This document shows positions 24,702 through 33,891 of a stretch of 64,000 nucleotides of DNA, in pieces. This stretch comes from Pseudomonas sp. GM50 (GTDB lineage: Bacteria > Pseudomonadota > Gammaproteobacteria > Pseudomonadales > Pseudomonadaceae). Position 1 is the stretch's first letter. Every line of letters begins with the position of its first letter. The position numbers and the translations under genes are program-made. The stretch covers positions 1 to 64,000 of the forward strand of contig NZ_AKJK01000102.1 of NCBI RefSeq assembly GCF_000282375.1. The letters are read 5' to 3'. A model generated the notes under the pieces. That model made no database searches. It had not been told where the DNA came from and saw only the letters and a program-made list of their open reading frames with translations.

Positions 24702-24898
24702 TGGGTATTAAATACGTTACGTCATAAGTTCGGATTTTTGACGGTATTGCTGTTGTTCTTGAGTGTTTACTGTTTATTGTTACGCCGGGTCATTAGCCAA
24801 TAGGCATGATCAAACCGATATTTAATGGAAACACCACGTCCTGAGGAAGATGACGAAAAATCCTGGGGCGGTAGCGTGATTGCGAATGACACAGGTCA
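24702..24898 (+). promoter_or_regulatory. Leader region between wzc and wzx
   Basis: A 197-base AT-rich gap within the same-strand gene series. It ends with the ops element 20 bases before the wzx start. No terminator with a T run is visible after wzc, so the region may either carry a separate promoter or only load RfaH onto polymerase coming from wzb-wzc. Confidence 0.5.
24867..24878 (+). promoter_or_regulatory. ops element (RfaH recruitment site)
   Basis: GGCGGTAGCGTG is an exact match to the core of the ops signal that pauses RNA polymerase and recruits RfaH in enterobacterial LPS and capsule operons. It lies on the coding strand 20 bases before wzx. rfaH itself is encoded in the same locus at 19485-19991. 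No second copy was seen in the window. Confidence 0.85.
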
Positions 24899-26212
24899 AT
24901 GAATAAAACCACAGCGTTCAAGGCTATATCGCTCCTCTGGATCGGTTCCCTCGCGGGAGCCGGGTTCGCCTTTCTCACTCAGGTGTTCCTGGCGAGAAAG
25001 TTGGGCAGCAATGATTTTGGTGCTTTTTCGTCAGCACTCACCACCATCACGCTACTCGCGCCACTGGCGGGCTTCGGGATATCGCAGTATTGGCTCAAGG
25101 CTTTTGGCCAGGAGGGCTGGGCAGCGAGACGCTGGTTGAAACCTTCGTTCCAGTTCATCGCCTTAAGTAGCCTGTTTCTCATCTGCTGCATTGTGGCGTG
25201 GGCGCTTTATTCCAGCCATGACCGGTTAACGCAGAACCTGTTGTTGATTCTATCTCTGTACATACTGGGGCAGTTGTCAGTCGAACTGGTGAGCAGCAAA
25301 CTTCAGCTCGAAGAAAAATATTTGCACTTGGCCCTTTGGCAATTTTTGCCGCATTTTTTTCGTTGCTCGATGGTCTTCGTCACGGCGATTATGAGTGCCA
25401 CGCCGATAGCCGCGGAATATTACGCCACCTTTTTTTCGGTCATTGCAGTGGTGTTTTTTTTGTTGGCTATCCCCCAGTTATTGCATATGACAAATGGGAA
25501 GTTGACTCTGAAGGGGCACGAGCTGACCGCTGAATTCATGAGCCTGTCAGTGAGGCCGAGTATGTTAAGTGTTGCCGGCGCCAGTTGGCCCTTTGGCGTC
25601 GCGGCGTTCTCGCACCTGATTTACTTTCAAAGCAACATTATCTTGCTAAAACATCTATCAAGTAATAGCGCCGCCGGTATCTACAGCGTTGCGTTCACCA
25701 TCATGACCGCTGTGTATTTGTTGCCAAGCGTGATTTATCAGCGGTTCCTGCTGCCCAAGATGCATCGTTGGGCGAACCATGATCGAGACATGTTTTATCA
25801 GATATACCGAAAGGGTAACTGGTTGATGCTGCTGTTGGGAACGCTGGCCATGCTAGTGATTTTAGTATGCGCGGACTGGGCAGTACCGCTGCTGTTTGGT
25901 GAGGCTTATCGAGACGCTTCGTCGATCTTGAAGGTTCTTTCCCTGTCGGCACCGATCATTTTTCTAGCGTTCAGTGCTGGCGCCACATTGGTGACCCAGG
26001 AACACATGAAAGTGAAAGTTAAGTACATGGCGATAGTGGCGGTCATCAATGTATTGCTCAATCTGACCTTAATCCCTCGCTTTGACCTGCGGGGTGCCGC
26101 TGTAGCGACCGTTGTCAGTAATTTACTGCTGTTGTCGTTATATTTTTATGGCGCTCAACGGTTAGTTTTCAAGAACAAAGTTCCGATAGCAGGTGCTGCT
26201 CCCCATGCTTAA
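24899..26212 (+). CDS. wzx: Wzx-type O-unit/capsule repeat flippase
   Basis: A 437-residue polytopic membrane protein with about 12-14 hydrophobic helices. The N-terminus (LAGAGFAFLTQVFLARKLGS followed by DFGAFS) is typical of the polysaccharide transporter/MATE-like flippases. It moves undecaprenyl-diphosphate-linked repeat units across the inner membrane. It is the first gene after the ops element. Base composition here is markedly richer in A+T than in wzc, as usual for polymer-specific genes. The exact repeat unit is unknown. Confidence 0.85.
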   Translation: MNKTTAFKAISLLWIGSLAGAGFAFLTQVFLARKLGSNDFGAFSSALTTITLLAPLAGFGISQYWLKAFGQEGWAARRWLKPSFQFIALSSLFLICCIVAWALYSSHDRLTQNLLLILSLYILGQLSVELVSSKLQLEEKYLHLALWQFLPHFFRCSMVFVTAIMSATPIAAEYYATFFSVIAVVFFLLAIPQLLHMTNGKLTLKGHELTAEFMSLSVRPSMLSVAGASWPFGVAAFSHLIYFQSNIILLKHLSSNSAAGIYSVAFTIMTAVYLLPSVIYQRFLLPKMHRWANHDRDMFYQIYRKGNWLMLLLGTLAMLVILVCADWAVPLLFGEAYRDASSILKVLSLSAPIIFLAFSAGATLVTQEHMKVKVKYMAIVAVINVLLNLTLIPRFDLRGAAVATVVSNLLLLSLYFYGAQRLVFKNKVPIAGAAPHA

Positions 26213-26250
26213 ATTATTTATGATCACCGACAGTCGGGAGATGAGTTCTC

Positions 26251-27234
26251 ATGATTGATACCGCAAAAATCTATGCTCGGACAGTACTGGCTGGGTTTGG
26301 CTTTTTATATGACTTGGGTCGGTATATCAGGTACGCCGGATGGCGATCTTCACTCAATTCGGTAGAAACCAGAAACTATTACATGGTCAAGGTGTACCAC
26401 ACTCTTGAAAAGAGCCTGAGTTTTACCAACCGCAAACCGGGGTCTGGATGGGCGGGCGCCAATGCACTTATTAAGGCACTGGAGCAGTCATTTACGCTGA
26501 ATGGCACGGGTTATCATGACTTGGTGGCGATCACGGTATTAAAGAAGTTCGCTGAAGCGGAAATAGCCCACCAGCCAGAAAAAACCGCCGCGCTTATAAA
26601 ACGACTGATTAAAGTCGAGAGCCTGAGCAATCGATCCATTCCGTTCTATGACAACAGTGGCGCCATTAACCACGACAAGACAGCGTTCGATAAAGGGCGA
26701 CTGGCAATTCCAGAAAATTTCTTCATGTCCAGGTACTCGCTTCGGGAATTCTCCGACGAAAAAATAAGTGCTGAAGCGTTAAGCCGAGCCCTGGAGATGG
26801 CCATGAAGTCGCCTTCGGCCTGTAACAGACAATCGTGGCATGTTTATCATTTGGAGGGCGAGTTGGCGCAACAAGCCCTTGCTTTTCAAGATGGCAATCG
26901 GGGTTTTGGTCACAAAATAAAAGAGTTGCTGATTATAACCACCGACTTGCGGGCTTTCGTTTCTCCACGAGAACGCTACCAGCACTGGATCGACGGCGGG
27001 ATGTTTTCCATGTCGTTGATTCTGGCATTGCATTCAATAGGTATTGCCTCCTGCTGCTTGAACTGGAGTCAATCGGGGAGGGCGGACATCAAGTTTCGCA
27101 AGGTGATCAAGATAAGCCCGCAGCACACGGTGATGATGATGTTGGCGATAGGTTATCCGAGCGAGCAGAACACAGTCTGTGCTTCTCCGCGTCGCCCCAT
27201 CAGTGAAGTGTATACCAAGCTGTCCGGTCAGTAA
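26251..27234 (+). CDS. Nitroreductase-family protein in the capsule operon
   Basis: A 327-residue protein. The last about 175 residues form a nitroreductase fold with FMN-binding motifs (SRYSLREFSDEKIS, SPSACNRQSWHVY, GIASCCLNWS). The first 150 residues (YMVKVYHTLEKSLSFTNRKP) are a helical extension of unknown role found in capsule-cluster members. It sits just before the pyruvyl transferase gene, an association known from other polysaccharide clusters. It may carry out a redox step on a sugar or a protein partner; the reaction is unknown. Confidence 0.8.
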   Translation: MIDTAKIYARTVLAGFGFLYDLGRYIRYAGWRSSLNSVETRNYYMVKVYHTLEKSLSFTNRKPGSGWAGANALIKALEQSFTLNGTGYHDLVAITVLKKFAEAEIAHQPEKTAALIKRLIKVESLSNRSIPFYDNSGAINHDKTAFDKGRLAIPENFFMSRYSLREFSDEKISAEALSRALEMAMKSPSACNRQSWHVYHLEGELAQQALAFQDGNRGFGHKIKELLIITTDLRAFVSPRERYQHWIDGGMFSMSLILALHSIGIASCCLNWSQSGRADIKFRKVIKISPQHTVMMMLAIGYPSEQNTVCASPRRPISEVYTKLSGQ

Positions 27235-27266
27235 GTCTCACCCTTGGTCGCAAAGGACTCAGCACC

Positions 27267-28400
27267 TTGAAAATTGCATTGATCACCATACATCACGCCA
27301 ACAGTTATGGCGGAACGCTACAAGCACTTGCCAGCCAGAACGTGTTATCGAAATATGGCGACGTCAACATTATTGACTACAAAAGTAAAGAGTTGGAAAA
27401 CACGTTAAAACTGATTCGGGTTGACAGTAACCCGCGCAGTATTTTCAGAGCCGGTAAGGACTTCTTTCGAATCATTCCTCGCAGAAGGTTGATCGCGAAA
27501 TTCAGAGAGTTTATGCGAGTTCATTACAATCTGACCCCCGCGTGCCAGGATTTACAAGCGCTTCAAACTTTGTCCAGTGACTTTGATTGTGTGGTGTGTG
27601 GCAGCGACCAGATTTGGAACCCGATGATTACGGGTGAGCTGGATTTGAACTACATGCTGGCGTTTTCCCGAGCGAAAAAGAAGATTTCGTTCTCCTCAAG
27701 TGCAGGCTCTTACCGCTACTCGGACGAGGAGGAGCTAAAGGTCAGAAAGGCATTGTCGACCTTTGACAGCATTTCCGTCCGGGAAGAGGACACGGCGCGA
27801 AACCTGCGCAGCTTGCTGGGCAACCAAAAGGTCGATCACACCCTGGATCCTACCTTGATGCTTAACAAGCAAGAGTGGATGCGGAGCCTGCAGCTTTCCA
27901 GTCAAGTGCCAGGCAACACTGATAAATACATTCTTGTTTACACCCTGAAGAAAGATACTTTGGTCCGGGAAACCATCAACAGAATAAGGACCGTTTTAGG
28001 GCTGCGAGTTGTGGCGATCGATCAAGACCCGTTCCTGGGCTACAAAAGCGATCGGCACATAATGGATGCCAGTCCGGTTGATTATGTTTCGCTGTTCGCC
28101 AATGCGTCCTTCGTGATCACTAATTCATTCCATGGCACCGCTTTTGCGTTGAACTTCGGTATTCCGTTTGTTACCGCATTGCCGGAAAGCGGATTGAACA
28201 GAATCAAGGGGCTTCTGGATAAAGTCGGTTTGACCGATCGTCTGGTAACCCGCTTGAGTGACGTCAACTCGATCGTCGTAAAACCCATCGATTTTACGAG
28301 CAGTCATCAGCAGCTGGAGACACTGAGGCAGGCGACTTGGAATTATCTCGATGGAGCCCTTGCAAGCAAGATAGTAAAAAAGCCAATTGAATTTTCATGA
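27267..28400 (+). CDS. Polysaccharide pyruvyl transferase family protein
   Basis: A 377-residue protein with the family motifs: N-terminal IHHANSYGGTLQALA, the central VVCGSDQIWNP and the C-terminal FVITNSFHGTAFALNFGIP with the catalytic-type histidine. Enzymes of this family add ketal pyruvate from phosphoenolpyruvate to sugars of exported polysaccharides, giving acidic groups. The stop overlaps the next start (ATGA at 28397-28400). Some family members act on other acceptors, so pyruvylation is probable but not certain. Confidence 0.85.
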   Translation: MKIALITIHHANSYGGTLQALASQNVLSKYGDVNIIDYKSKELENTLKLIRVDSNPRSIFRAGKDFFRIIPRRRLIAKFREFMRVHYNLTPACQDLQALQTLSSDFDCVVCGSDQIWNPMITGELDLNYMLAFSRAKKKISFSSSAGSYRYSDEEELKVRKALSTFDSISVREEDTARNLRSLLGNQKVDHTLDPTLMLNKQEWMRSLQLSSQVPGNTDKYILVYTLKKDTLVRETINRIRTVLGLRVVAIDQDPFLGYKSDRHIMDASPVDYVSLFANASFVITNSFHGTAFALNFGIPFVTALPESGLNRIKGLLDKVGLTDRLVTRLSDVNSIVVKPIDFTSSHQQLETLRQATWNYLDGALASKIVKKPIEFS

Positions 28401-29683
28401 TGAACCAGCGTGCCGCTAGCTTGAGAACCTCAAGTATCAATCCACGTTATGTGCTGGCAGTTATCATTGGCATCACGGTGGTGTTCAATAATATTGAATG
28501 GTCGTTGGGTGGCAATAACCTGACACTGGAAAGGTTGCTGGCCGCCCCTATTTTCTTTATCGCTGTGCTGTTGTTGGTCAGCTCGAATATTGCGCTGCGG
28601 CTGCCCAAAACAGGGATGATTCTGACTGTCTGGATTGTGCTGGCTTTTTACGCATCAGCTTCCGGCCCGGTGGAGGCGTGGTCCCTGAAGATGTACGCTG
28701 GCTTACTCCTGGCGGCTTCGTTTTATTATGTAGTGATCTGGTTAAAAGCCAATCCATTTTCGATTTTCAAGTCCAGATCCTATCTGTTGCTGGCGTGGTT
28801 TTCAGGCCCGGTTTTGTCTGTGATCTACGTGCTCTCACTGTTGAAGTTTCCGCTTCCTGATTTGGCCGTTCATTGGTTGCAGGAGGGGAGTGGGGGGACG
28901 CGCATCCGTGGCGGGATTTATGAGGCCAATCTGTTCGGGGTGTTTGTTTCGCTTATTACCCTGACGGTGCTGGCGTTGGGTTATTACCGAAAATTATGGT
29001 GGTGGGTGCTTGTGATCGGCTTGCACACCGCCCTGCTTTTTTCGTTCTCAAGGGCACCGTGGGTTTCCTACATCATCTCCGTCTGGCTATACCATGGCTT
29101 GAGTTACCCAAGGAAATACACGAACAGGGACTTGGTGAAGTACTTGTTAGGGGCAGCCCTGTTGGTGGCGATTATATCGCTATTGTCCTATTTCATTGCT
29201 TCTTCCTTTGGCGATTATGAGCTGATCGGCAGGACCCACTCGGTCAAGACGCGTTTCATCATGTGGGCATTGGCGGCGAATTCCATCCTGGAAAACCCCC
29301 TGTTCGGAAATGGCATCTACAGCTTCAGCGAAATCTATTCTTTTGCACCGGAGTTGGTCGGTTCAGAGAATCATCGCAGTGCATGGATATCCAATTTGCC
29401 CTTGGCAATCCTCAATGACACGGGCGCCGTCGGTTTCATCGTCTTCTTCGCATTCATAATTCTGGTGATCAAGCGCAGTTTGACCGCTGTCCGCAAACTG
29501 GCGATAGACCAGCGTGTCGACCGCTATCAAGTCAGAGTCGGGGCCGCACTGGTCGCTTTTTTTCTGGCCATGACCTTCTCGAGTCAGACTATTCCCGCGC
29601 ATTCGATCGCCATTTTTTGGGTGTGCCTGGCGCTCACCGAGCGGTTCACCACTCTCAGTCGCTCACTCATTAAAAGAACTTAA
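28397..29683 (+). CDS. wzy: Wzy-type polysaccharide polymerase (O-antigen ligase family)
   Basis: A 428-residue membrane protein with about 10-12 helices and one long periplasmic loop containing the Wzy-type segment (TRFIMWALAANSILENPLFG, then ENHRSAWISNLPLAILNDTG). It is the only polymerase candidate of this cluster. It would join flipped repeat units in the periplasm under chain-length control by Wzc. It overlaps the pyruvyl transferase gene by four bases and is followed after 2 bases by a glycosyltransferase gene. Confidence 0.82.
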   Translation: MMNQRAASLRTSSINPRYVLAVIIGITVVFNNIEWSLGGNNLTLERLLAAPIFFIAVLLLVSSNIALRLPKTGMILTVWIVLAFYASASGPVEAWSLKMYAGLLLAASFYYVVIWLKANPFSIFKSRSYLLLAWFSGPVLSVIYVLSLLKFPLPDLAVHWLQEGSGGTRIRGGIYEANLFGVFVSLITLTVLALGYYRKLWWWVLVIGLHTALLFSFSRAPWVSYIISVWLYHGLSYPRKYTNRDLVKYLLGAALLVAIISLLSYFIASSFGDYELIGRTHSVKTRFIMWALAANSILENPLFGNGIYSFSEIYSFAPELVGSENHRSAWISNLPLAILNDTGAVGFIVFFAFIILVIKRSLTAVRKLAIDQRVDRYQVRVGAALVAFFLAMTFSSQTIPAHSIAIFWVCLALTERFTTLSRSLIKRT

Positions 29684-29685
29684 GC

Positions 29686-30780
29686 ATGAACTCAAAGAAG
29701 CTGGTTTTCATTCATCTGTTCAACGACAGAAGTGGGAGCCCAAAAGTCTTGTCTCAAGTGGTGAAGGCGGCGGCTAATAACAATATAGCCACCGAGGTGA
29801 TCACCAGCGCTCATGGCGACGGCTTCTTGTCCGGCGTGGCCGATGTGCAGAGCAAACTTTTTTATAAAAGGTCAGAGAATAAGTTACTGACCCTTGGCTA
29901 CTACCTGATCTCTCAAAGCTTGTTGTTTGTTCAGTGCCTGAAGTACAGACGGCAGAATGTGGTGTTTTATGTCAACACCATGATGCCCTTTGGGGCAGCG
30001 CTGGCGGGTAAGCTGTTAAGAATACCGGTTTATTATCATGTGCATGAAACATCGATAAAACCCAATATTCTGAAACGATTTCTCAGGCTGGTCATTGAGA
30101 AGACCAGTACGAAGGTAGTTTTCGTCTCCAACTATCTAATGCAGGAGGAAGGTTTTAGCAAACTTCCCCAAGTGATTATTCATAATGCGCTGGATTCCGA
30201 GGTTGAGAAACAGTATCGAGTGAAGGAAGAGGCCGGCTTCACTTCTTTGATGATTTGTTCCTTGAAAGCCTACAAGGGTGTTATGGAGTTTCTGGCGCTG
30301 GCGCAGCGCAGCAAGGATGACAAGCACCTGAGCTTCACTCTGGTACTCAATGCCAGCCTGAGCGAAATCGATAGTTTTTTTTCCAGCATCGACATTCCAG
30401 ACAATGTGGCAATTTATCCTCGTCAAACGAACCTGTCGGGCTTTTATTCGCGATCTGATTTGCTTCTGAATCTTTCCCGAACGGATGGCTGGATAGAAAC
30501 ATTCGGTTTGACCATTCTCGAAGGGATGTCCCATGGCTTGCCGGTGATCGTTCCTCCTGTAGGTGGCCCCACCGAGTTGGTACGCAGTGATATCGAAGGT
30601 TATTTGATTTCTTCGTACGACATAGAAGAACTTTACAGCGCAGTGAGCAGGATCTCGCTGGATCCAAAGAAATATAAGACGCTGTCTGATAATGCGTTAT
30701 CCCGCACTCGAGACTTCAGCCTGGAAGTGTTCGAAAGCAAGTTCTCAACATTATTCAACGAGATGCAACATGACACCTAA
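29686..30780 (+). CDS. Glycosyltransferase family 4
   Basis: A 364-residue GT-B fold enzyme. The C-terminal nucleotide-sugar binding region is clear (SDLLLNLSRTDGWIETFGLT followed by ILEGMSHGLPVIVPPVGGPTE), with the E-x7-E type pair of GT4 enzymes. The N-terminal half is less conserved, as usual for the acceptor domain. It would transfer one sugar of the repeat unit to the lipid-linked acceptor on the cytoplasmic side. The next gene starts 11 bases before its end. Donor and linkage are unknown. Confidence 0.85.
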   Translation: MNSKKLVFIHLFNDRSGSPKVLSQVVKAAANNNIATEVITSAHGDGFLSGVADVQSKLFYKRSENKLLTLGYYLISQSLLFVQCLKYRRQNVVFYVNTMMPFGAALAGKLLRIPVYYHVHETSIKPNILKRFLRLVIEKTSTKVVFVSNYLMQEEGFSKLPQVIIHNALDSEVEKQYRVKEEAGFTSLMICSLKAYKGVMEFLALAQRSKDDKHLSFTLVLNASLSEIDSFFSSIDIPDNVAIYPRQTNLSGFYSRSDLLLNLSRTDGWIETFGLTILEGMSHGLPVIVPPVGGPTELVRSDIEGYLISSYDIEELYSAVSRISLDPKKYKTLSDNALSRTRDFSLEVFESKFSTLFNEMQHDT

Positions 30781-31894
30781 AAAACTTTATATCCTTGGCA
30801 TAAGAGGTGTCCCGGCTGAACACGGCGGTTTTGAAACCTTCGCGGAGAAACTATCGCTTTATTTAACAGCGCACGGCTGGCAAGTGTATGTCTACTGCCA
30901 GGAAGAGGGCCGCGGAGAAATCACTTATAGCACCTGGAACGATGTCAACAGGATTCATATCCCTGTGACCCAGGCAGGTGCGTTGGGGACAGTTGTTTTT
31001 GACTGGAAAGCCACGTGTCATGCGGCATCGCAACAGGGGTTGTTTTTGACTCTGGGTTACAACACCGCCGTGTTCAGTTTGCTGCAAAGGCTTAAAGGCC
31101 AGACCAACATCATTAACATGGATGGCATTGAGTGGCGGCGTGACAAATGGGGAACCATTGCCAAGACCTGGTTCTGGCTCAATGAACGGGCCGGCTGCTG
31201 GATGGGCAATCATTTGGTCGCCGATCACCCGAAGATCAAAGATCACTTGGCGACACGGGTTTCCCCGGCCAGGATCACGATGATCCCTTATGGCGGGGAT
31301 GAGGTCACCGGCGCTGATCCGACGTTACTGGCAACTTATGCCCTGGAACCGGGCCAGTTCTCGGTGATCATTGCCCGGCCCGAACCCGAAAACTCGTTCC
31401 TGGAGATGGTCCGCGCATTCAGTTCCACACTGCGCAATCACACGCTTGTCGTTCTGGGTAACTTTCAACCGAATAATAATCCGTACCATAAACAGGTCAT
31501 GGACGCGGCCAGCGCCGAGGTCATCTTTCCCGGAGCGATCTATGAAACTTCAGTCGTGCAGGCGCTGCGTTTTTATTGCCGGTTTTACCTGCACGGGCAT
31601 CGTGTCGGCGGAACCAACCCATCGTTAGTCGAAGCGCTAGGCGCGGGTTGTGCAGTCATTGCCCATGACAACCAATTCAATCGCTGGGTCACGGAAAGTG
31701 GCGCCGCTTATTTCAAGGATGAAGCTTCTTGCAGCGCCTTGTTTACTCAACTGCTGACGGACGATTCAACGCAACAGCAGATGGAAACGGCTAGTCGTAC
31801 CCGCTTTCATCAGCGGTTTACATGGAATCAGATCTTGCTTCAGTACGAAGAGTTATTGGCTAAGTGGTATCCCCATCAATCGGTCGGGAGATAA
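30770..31894 (+). CDS. Glycosyltransferase with DUF1972-type N-terminus (rhamnosyltransferase-like)
   Basis: A 374-residue protein. ILGIRGVPAEHGGFETFAEK at the N-terminus is the DUF1972 signature seen in rhamnosyl- and related transferases. NMDGIEWRRDKWG and the GT-B C-terminal part (HGHRVGGTNPSLVEALGAGC) complete the family picture. ATG 30770 overlaps the end of the previous gene; the longer frame from 30692 lies inside that gene and is rejected. It is followed directly by the dTDP-rhamnose genes, so use of dTDP-L-rhamnose is a reasonable guess. Confidence 0.85.
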   Translation: MTPKKLYILGIRGVPAEHGGFETFAEKLSLYLTAHGWQVYVYCQEEGRGEITYSTWNDVNRIHIPVTQAGALGTVVFDWKATCHAASQQGLFLTLGYNTAVFSLLQRLKGQTNIINMDGIEWRRDKWGTIAKTWFWLNERAGCWMGNHLVADHPKIKDHLATRVSPARITMIPYGGDEVTGADPTLLATYALEPGQFSVIIARPEPENSFLEMVRAFSSTLRNHTLVVLGNFQPNNNPYHKQVMDAASAEVIFPGAIYETSVVQALRFYCRFYLHGHRVGGTNPSLVEALGAGCAVIAHDNQFNRWVTESGAAYFKDEASCSALFTQLLTDDSTQQQMETASRTRFHQRFTWNQILLQYEELLAKWYPHQSVGR

Positions 31895-31896
31895 TG

Positions 31897-32967
31897 ATGA
31901 CGATGCGTATTCTGCTGACCGGCGGAGCCGGTTTTATCGGTTCTGCCGTCGTCAGGCACCTGATTGAAAATACTCAATATGAAGTGGCGAACCTCGATAA
32001 GTTAACGTACGCCGGCAATCTGGAGTCTTTGGCCGGCGTTGCCGAGTCACCGCGCTATCACTTTTTTAACGTCGATATCTGTGACGCCCAGGCGCTGGAT
32101 CAAGTATTCGCGAGGTTTCAACCGGATGCGGTGATGCACTTGGCCGCCGAATCGCATGTCGATCGTTCTATCGACGGCCCGGCAGACTTTATCCAGACCA
32201 ATATTGTCGGGACCTATACCTTACTCGAGGCGGCCCGGCGTTATTGGAACGGGCTGTCTGCGGAAGTGAAGTGGGCGTTTCGCTTTCACCATATCTCTAC
32301 CGATGAGGTTTATGGCGACCTGGAAGGGACCGATAGTCTGTTCAGCGAAACCACGCCTTATGCGCCAAGTTCGCCCTATTCGGCGTCCAAGGCCAGTTCG
32401 GATCACCTGGTTCGAGCCTGGCAACGCACCTATGGTCTACCGGTGCTGGTGACCAATTGTTCGAATAATTACGGTCCTTATCACTTCCCCGAGAAGCTGA
32501 TTCCCCATGTGATTCTGAATGCGATCCACGGACGGCCTTTGCCGGTCTACGGCGATGGTTTACAGATTCGTGACTGGTTGTTTGTAGAAGATCATGCCCG
32601 CGCCTTATGCGAGGTCGTGTGTCGGGGCAAGGTCGGCGAAACCTACAACATCGGCGGCCATAACGAGAAAACCAATCTTGAGGTCGTGGAAACCTTGTGT
32701 GATCTGCTCGAAGAGTTGGCCCCCAACAAGCCAGCGGGTGTCGATCGTTATCGCGAGTTGATTACCTTCGTCAAGGATCGGCCGGGGCATGATCTTCGTT
32801 ACGCCATCGATGCGGGCAAGATCGAGCGCGAACTCGGTTGGCGACCAGAGGAAACCTTTGAGAGCGGTATACGCAAAACGGTTCAGTGGTATCTGGACCA
32901 TCAAGAATGGTGGCAACGAGTCCTCAACGGTGAGTACCGCCCGGAGCGTCTTGGCCATATCGGTTGA
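31897..32967 (+). CDS. rfbB: dTDP-glucose 4,6-dehydratase
   Basis: A 356-residue extended-SDR enzyme. It has the NAD motif TGGAGFIGSAVVRHL, the catalytic region HISTDEVYGDLEG, and YSASK (Tyr and Lys of the SDR pair). GGGAG lies 6 bases before ATG 31897; ATG 31894 is an alternative. It converts dTDP-glucose to dTDP-4-keto-6-deoxyglucose, the second step to dTDP-L-rhamnose. It is followed by rfbA and rfbC. Confidence 0.93.
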   Translation: MTMRILLTGGAGFIGSAVVRHLIENTQYEVANLDKLTYAGNLESLAGVAESPRYHFFNVDICDAQALDQVFARFQPDAVMHLAAESHVDRSIDGPADFIQTNIVGTYTLLEAARRYWNGLSAEVKWAFRFHHISTDEVYGDLEGTDSLFSETTPYAPSSPYSASKASSDHLVRAWQRTYGLPVLVTNCSNNYGPYHFPEKLIPHVILNAIHGRPLPVYGDGLQIRDWLFVEDHARALCEVVCRGKVGETYNIGGHNEKTNLEVVETLCDLLEELAPNKPAGVDRYRELITFVKDRPGHDLRYAIDAGKIERELGWRPEETFESGIRKTVQWYLDHQEWWQRVLNGEYRPERLGHIG

Positions 32968-33012
32968 ACCATTCAAACCCTGCCTCTATTAAACTTTGAA
33001 GGGAATCCTCAT

Positions 33013-33891
33013 ATGAAAGGCATCATTCTGGCGGGAGGCTCCGGCACTCGCTTGCATCCCATTACTCGCGGTGTATCCAAACAACTGCTGCCCGTCTATG
33101 ACAAGCCGATGATTTATTATCCGCTGTCGGTATTAATGCTGGCGGGCATTCGCGAGATATTGATTATTTCCACGCCGCAGGACTTGCCTAACTTCCAGAA
33201 CCTGTTGGGTGATGGCTCTTCTTTCGGCATTGAACTCAGTTATGCCGAACAGCCTTCTCCCGATGGTCTGGCCCAGGCCTTTCTGATCGGCGAGGATTTT
33301 ATCGGCGACAGTAATGTGGCGCTGATTCTGGGCGATAACATCTTCTATGGTTATGGCTTCAGCGCCTTGTTGCGCGAAGCGTCACAACGACAGACCGGTG
33401 CCACCGTCTTTGGTTATCGAGTCAGCGATCCAGAGCGTTTTGGCGTTGTCGAGTTCGACAGTAACGGCAAAGCGATCTCGATCGAAGAGAAGCCTAAACA
33501 TCCGAAATCCGACTATGCCGTCACCGGTTTGTATTTCTATGACAAAGACGTGGTGCGCATTGCAAAGCAAGTCAAACCTTCGATACGCGGCGAACTTGAA
33601 ATCACTGACGTGAACAACGCCTACCTGGAGCGCGGGGACCTGCATGTCAGCGTGCTCGGGCGTGGTTTTGCCTGGCTGGACACCGGGACCCATGACTCAT
33701 TGATGGAGGCGGGGCACTTCGTCCAGACCATCGAAGCGCGGCAGGGCCTGAAAGTGGCCTGTCTGGAAGAGGTGGCGTACCACCAGGGTTGGTTGTCGGC
33801 TGCGCAATTGGATCAACAAGCCACCGCGCTATACAAAACCGGTTACGGTCAATACCTGGCACGGGTGCTGACAACGGAGCCTGCGAAATGA
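33013..33891 (+). CDS. rfbA: Glucose-1-phosphate thymidylyltransferase
   Basis: A 292-residue RmlA enzyme. The N-terminal GIILAGGSGTRLHPITRGVS binds dTTP, and YAEQPSPDGLAQAF and LILGDNIFYG are typical. It makes dTDP-glucose, the first step of the dTDP-L-rhamnose route. The full-length family match and the tight fit between rfbB and rfbC leave little doubt. AAGGGAA precedes the ATG, and the stop overlaps the rfbC start (ATGA). Confidence 0.95.
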   Translation: MKGIILAGGSGTRLHPITRGVSKQLLPVYDKPMIYYPLSVLMLAGIREILIISTPQDLPNFQNLLGDGSSFGIELSYAEQPSPDGLAQAFLIGEDFIGDSNVALILGDNIFYGYGFSALLREASQRQTGATVFGYRVSDPERFGVVEFDSNGKAISIEEKPKHPKSDYAVTGLYFYDKDVVRIAKQVKPSIRGELEITDVNNAYLERGDLHVSVLGRGFAWLDTGTHDSLMEAGHFVQTIEARQGLKVACLEEVAYHQGWLSAAQLDQQATALYKTGYGQYLARVLTTEPAK

